A stretch of DNA of 64,000 nt from Tuwongella immobilis (GTDB taxonomy: Bacteria; Planctomycetota; Planctomycetia; Gemmatales; Gemmataceae). Shown here piece after piece: positions 60,880 to 64,000 of this stretch. Under the pieces are notes generated by a model. It was given only the letters and a program-made list of their open reading frames with translations, ran no database searches and was not told the DNA's origin. A program made the position numbers and the translations under genes. Location: NCBI RefSeq assembly GCF_901538355.1, contig NZ_LR593887.1, positions 558,001 through 622,000 of the forward strand, in the 5' to 3' direction. Numbering within the stretch: position 1 is the stretch's first letter; each line of letters starts with the position of its first letter.

Positions 60880-63800
60880 CTATTGATTATTATTGTGGGT
60901 GTGTGAAAATACGTCGCCCAATTTCGTTACGTGGACGAATTTCGCGGGTTGTTGGATTCCTTCTCCAAGTGCCTTGAAGTGGGCTTTACCGCATTCGAGC
61001 TTTCCTTGTTCGGTCCCTCTGAGGTCGAAGTCGAACAGTGATGATTTCGTCTCGACCACGAAATACAAACGCTCCTTGCCATCCTGCTCGATCAACACGG
61101 CCCAGTCTGGTTCGTAGAAGCCAAGCGGAGTCGGCACGCGGAACCAACTCGGTAGTTTCGCGTAGACCTTCACCGCCACATTGTTCTCCAATGCCTCGGC
61201 GAACGACTTCTCCACGCTGGAATCGTAGACGATATGTTCGTGCGTGCCTTTCGTCGATTCCAGCATGTTCTTTAGGTAGCCAGAGAGTTTCTGCGTTTCG
61301 AACAACTCCTGGGCGTAGTAATCCTTGTCACCCAACTTCTGGTAGCGGATGCCGTCGACCAGCGCGAGCCGTTTGGCGTTGTTGATACACGACACTGCGA
61401 GTTCGATGAACTGCTGCGGGTTGTATCGGAAGTCTTTCAACCGACCGCTTTCGGTCAGGATGCGGGCGATGCTCTTCCGCGTCAGTTGCGTCTTATCCTG
61501 AAGTTCCGTGATGAGATCCGGCAACTCGATGTCATTTTCTTCTAGAGTGGTTGGAGATGTGACTTCTGTCTCCGTGGCTGCGACACCGCCCTTGTTGATG
61601 TCGAGTTCTGCCTTGCGGAAATGCACGCGGGCCTTCGTCACTGGCGGGCCGCCCGCGATTGCTTTCACGGCATCAGAGATCAATTGTTCGCTATCAAACT
61701 GCACGCGATACGTCGTCTTGTGCTTGATGCGATCCCACAAAGCCTTGAACGCCTCGCTATGTAGCACCGCGCGGCGAGACTTGGTCATCATCCGATCATT
61801 GGCGTTCTTGATGTCAAGTTTCCCGGCCAGCTTGCGAAGAATGTCCTGAATCGCGTCGGCATGCGGTTTGAACTCTTCCGGCAGTTGGACATTGCCATCC
61901 TTCAACGCTGTGCGGAGCTTGTCCTGCACCTTGCCCTTCGTGTCGAGATAGCCCGCTTGTTTCAGTTGGCCCCACAGTTCCTTCGACTTCTCGAAGCCGA
62001 GCGGCTGGTGTCCGCCCTGGCCATCGGGCACGGCCACCGCCGCGAACTGGTGTTCTTCCACCATGCCGAACTTAATGCCGGTGTCCGCTTCGATTTCCTT
62101 CTGCAAGTTCTCCGCGAACTCCTCGTAGCTCTCCGTGGCGACCACCGTGAGCGTGTTTGTCTCGAAGCCCCGGATGCGGTTGCCGGTTTGATCGACGCAT
62201 AGCCGAAGCCCCCGGCCGATGGTCTGCCGGCGTTCACGCTCCGTGCCCATCTCGCGGATGGCACAAATCTGGAAGACGTTCGGGTTGTCCCAGCCTTCAC
62301 GAAGTGCCGAGTGGCTAAAGATGAACTTCAGCTTCGTCTCGAAGCTCAGCAACTTCTCCTTGTCGCGCATGATCAGGCTGTAGGCCCGCTCTGCGTTCTC
62401 GCGGTTGCCGACGTTGTTCTCGGCCGTGTTCTGAACCACACCTTTCTTGTCGATGGAGAAATAACCGTCATGAACCTCGGTGGCCGTACTCGTCGCGTCG
62501 ATTCCCTCAAAGAGAATCTTGTAGTTCGGGTGCTTCACGAGGTTCGCATATTCTTCTTCGAAGATATGGGCGTATTCTCCTTTCTGCGGGTTGCCCTCGG
62601 CGTCGTACAAGCGATACTTCGCTACTTCGTCGATGAAGAAAAGGCTCAGGACCTTGATTCCCTGCGGGCGAAGCTGGAGTTCCTTGTCGAGATGCTCTTT
62701 GATTGTTCTGCGAATCATCTGCCGCTTGAGAGCGGTTTGATCTACATCGCCGATGGCTTCGTGCAGTTTCAAATAGTGCTGCTCACCTGGTGCATGGACT
62801 TCCACATACTCCGCGTCTTTCTTCGCGCTGATCTCGCCGATGCGGTAGTTGTTGTAAATCGCCCGGCCGGTGAGTTGCTCCAGGTCTTCGCCGCCGGACA
62901 CCTGCTCGAGCTTCCGCGACACCGTTTTCCCCTGCGGTTTGTCGAGTTCCAGTGTGGCGACCGGCGGTCTACCCTTCGCGGTCTTGATTGACACCACACG
63001 TACATACGGCTTGTTGTGCCCGTCTTCCACTTCCAGCGATGCTACCTCGATCTGTTTCACCAACTTCCGCTGATACGCATCGACGGCGTCGAGCCGATAG
63101 ACCATCGCGTGCTTATCGATGTGCGTGGCGGAATAGCGGAGCGTGCAGAGCGGGTGCATACCGTCGAGCGCTTCTTTGCCGCGACCGTCGAGGCCGCCGT
63201 CCACGCTTTGCGGTTCATCGACGATGATGATGGGCCGCGTCGCTTGGATCAGGTCGATCGGCTTTTCATCGTTGATATCCTCGTGTGACTTATAGAGGTT
63301 GTTCAAGTCCTTCTTGTTGATCGCGCCGACAGTCACGACCATCACTTGCAGCTGCGGGCTTGTGGCGAAGTTCCGCACCTGGCCCAGCTTCGACGAATCG
63401 TAGATGAAGTAGTTGTTCCCCTTCGAGAACGGCACGTTCCCGTACAGGCCGCGAAAGTGGTCTTCGGTGATTTCCAGCGTCTTGAACACGCCTTCCTTGA
63501 TGGCGACGCTCGGCACGACGATGACGAACTTCGTGAAGCCGTAATCGCGGTTCAGTTGGAAGATGGTGCGGAGGTAGACGTAAGTTTTGCCAGTGCCGGT
63601 TTCCATCTCCACGGTGAAGTTGTATTTGCTCGGCTCCAGTTCCTCGGTCGGCTTGAGACCGTGGCGCAGTTGCACGTCCCGCAGGTTCGCCAGCAGTTCC
63701 GTATCGAGCAATTGCAGGCGATTGCCGATGCCGAGGTCGCTGTTGTCGTCCGCGAAAAGCGAGTTCGGGTCGCGCGGCATCGTGACCGTGAACTCCGTCC

Positions 63801-63888
63801 GGCAGACTTCCTGACCGCGAAACAGGTCGCAGACCGCATTGACCGCGGCGGCCTGATAATCGAGGTTGCTTTCAAAGTGGAGCTTCAT
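60880..63888 (-). CDS. res: type III restriction enzyme, Res subunit
   Basis: A 1002-residue ATP-dependent nuclease subunit. The N-terminus LHFESNLDYQAAAVNAVCDL is typical, with helicase motif I METGTGKTYVYLRT, motif II IIVDEPQSVD, motif III region LRYSATH, and motif VI TIGRGLRLCVDQTGNR. A C-terminal PD-(D/E)xK nuclease is visible at EPDWAVLIEQDG followed by LYFVVETKSS. It cleaves DNA after translocation from unmethylated sites together with Mod. The ATG at 63888 has GAGG six bases upstream. It follows mod by seven bases. Codon use (more AAG, GAG, TTC, ATC) looks unlike the housekeeping genes, consistent with transfer. Confidence 0.93.
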   Translation of the reverse strand: MKLHFESNLDYQAAAVNAVCDLFRGQEVCRTEFTVTMPRDPNSLFADDNSDLGIGNRLQLLDTELLANLRDVQLRHGLKPTEELEPSKYNFTVEMETGTGKTYVYLRTIFQLNRDYGFTKFVIVVPSVAIKEGVFKTLEITEDHFRGLYGNVPFSKGNNYFIYDSSKLGQVRNFATSPQLQVMVVTVGAINKKDLNNLYKSHEDINDEKPIDLIQATRPIIIVDEPQSVDGGLDGRGKEALDGMHPLCTLRYSATHIDKHAMVYRLDAVDAYQRKLVKQIEVASLEVEDGHNKPYVRVVSIKTAKGRPPVATLELDKPQGKTVSRKLEQVSGGEDLEQLTGRAIYNNYRIGEISAKKDAEYVEVHAPGEQHYLKLHEAIGDVDQTALKRQMIRRTIKEHLDKELQLRPQGIKVLSLFFIDEVAKYRLYDAEGNPQKGEYAHIFEEEYANLVKHPNYKILFEGIDATSTATEVHDGYFSIDKKGVVQNTAENNVGNRENAERAYSLIMRDKEKLLSFETKLKFIFSHSALREGWDNPNVFQICAIREMGTERERRQTIGRGLRLCVDQTGNRIRGFETNTLTVVATESYEEFAENLQKEIEADTGIKFGMVEEHQFAAVAVPDGQGGHQPLGFEKSKELWGQLKQAGYLDTKGKVQDKLRTALKDGNVQLPEEFKPHADAIQDILRKLAGKLDIKNANDRMMTKSRRAVLHSEAFKALWDRIKHKTTYRVQFDSEQLISDAVKAIAGGPPVTKARVHFRKAELDINKGGVAATETEVTSPTTLEENDIELPDLITELQDKTQLTRKSIARILTESGRLKDFRYNPQQFIELAVSCINNAKRLALVDGIRYQKLGDKDYYAQELFETQKLSGYLKNMLESTKGTHEHIVYDSSVEKSFAEALENNVAVKVYAKLPSWFRVPTPLGFYEPDWAVLIEQDGKERLYFVVETKSSLFDFDLRGTEQGKLECGKAHFKALGEGIQQPAKFVHVTKLGDVFSHTHNNNQ

Positions 63889-63895
63889 GACGACC

Positions 63896-64000
63896 TCACA
63901 GGCTGCGAACATTCGTCAGCCCGTGTTGGGCGAGAATGGCCGTCAGGTTGGTTTTTCCGATATCGTCCTCAAAGGCGCTATCTCGGAAGACGGCTTGCGA
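63896..64000 (-). CDS. mod: type III DNA methyltransferase, Mod subunit (C-terminal end only)
   Basis: The last 34 residues of a gene cut by the window edge: SQAVFRDSAFEDDIGKTNLT followed by AILAQHGLTNVRSL. This is the usual C-terminus of Mod proteins (VFRDSxFxDDxxKTN). Mod methylates the recognition site and provides target specificity to Res, encoded seven bases downstream. Confidence 0.82.
   Translation of the reverse strand, partial: SQAVFRDSAFEDDIGKTNLTAILAQHGLTNVRSL

Overview
The window looks like part of a Gemmataceae-type planctomycete chromosome. This rests on lineage-typical families: a DUF1559 prepilin-like protein, a planctomycete ECF-like sigma factor overlapping a Ser/Thr kinase gene, a CotH plus DUF4956 pair, TIGR03790, an S46 peptidase, an exported protein with the N-terminal LLLEKMEDRVTPA motif, and a MoxR-vWA-beta-propeller (bpX) ternary operon. 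No rRNA, complete tRNA or CRISPR array was seen. Species was not determined.

Layout. 0-7.1 kb holds housekeeping genes (TrmL, FtsK, family-4 uracil-DNA glycosylase, N-carbamoylputrescine amidase) and three small genes on the minus strand. 7.1-15.4 kb is one tightly overlapping operon encoding a MoxR ATPase, a vWA/beta-propeller protein and three bpX-type partners. 15.5-19.3 kb holds a very large exported FG-GAP protein, an AT-rich leader, and upstream a relic of the same gene's 3' end. 19.5-26.6 kb has pxpC-pxpA, a Tat-exported oxidoreductase, secreted and membrane proteins, a DUF2237 protein and serine acetyltransferase.

26.8-28.6 kb is the most unusual part. It has no convincing protein gene. 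It carries four diverged copies of a ~75-82 nt small RNA gene, each with its own sigma-54 (-24/-12) promoter, a conserved 5' GAGA hairpin, and a long terminator hairpin whose stem changes by compensating substitutions while its loop (UGGGAGAG) is kept. I read this as a sigma-54-controlled multicopy sRNA family, similar in architecture to Vibrio Qrr RNAs but without recognisable sequence similarity.

28.9-51.1 kb returns to chromosomal genes: two membrane Ser/Thr kinases, PgsA, RimO, CotH/DUF4956, an O-antigen-ligase-like membrane protein, SpeA, an S46 peptidase, HemP and DUF1559. It includes a peroxiredoxin-like gene (30898-31512, minus) with an in-frame UGA at the redox-Cys position, followed at the right distance by a bSECIS-like hairpin with a GGUC loop. 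This is a probable selenoprotein.

51.2-64 kb is accessory DNA. It has two displaced polymorphic-toxin cassettes sharing a ~212-bp Hint stub (one a colicin-E-type DNase with an Im-family immunity gene), an IS3-family element, a CBASS anti-phage operon (CD-NTase, E2-like protein, patatin phospholipase), a damaged PLD-like membrane gene, a tRNA 3'-end fragment that may mark an integration site, and a type III restriction-modification system whose mod gene runs off the right edge.
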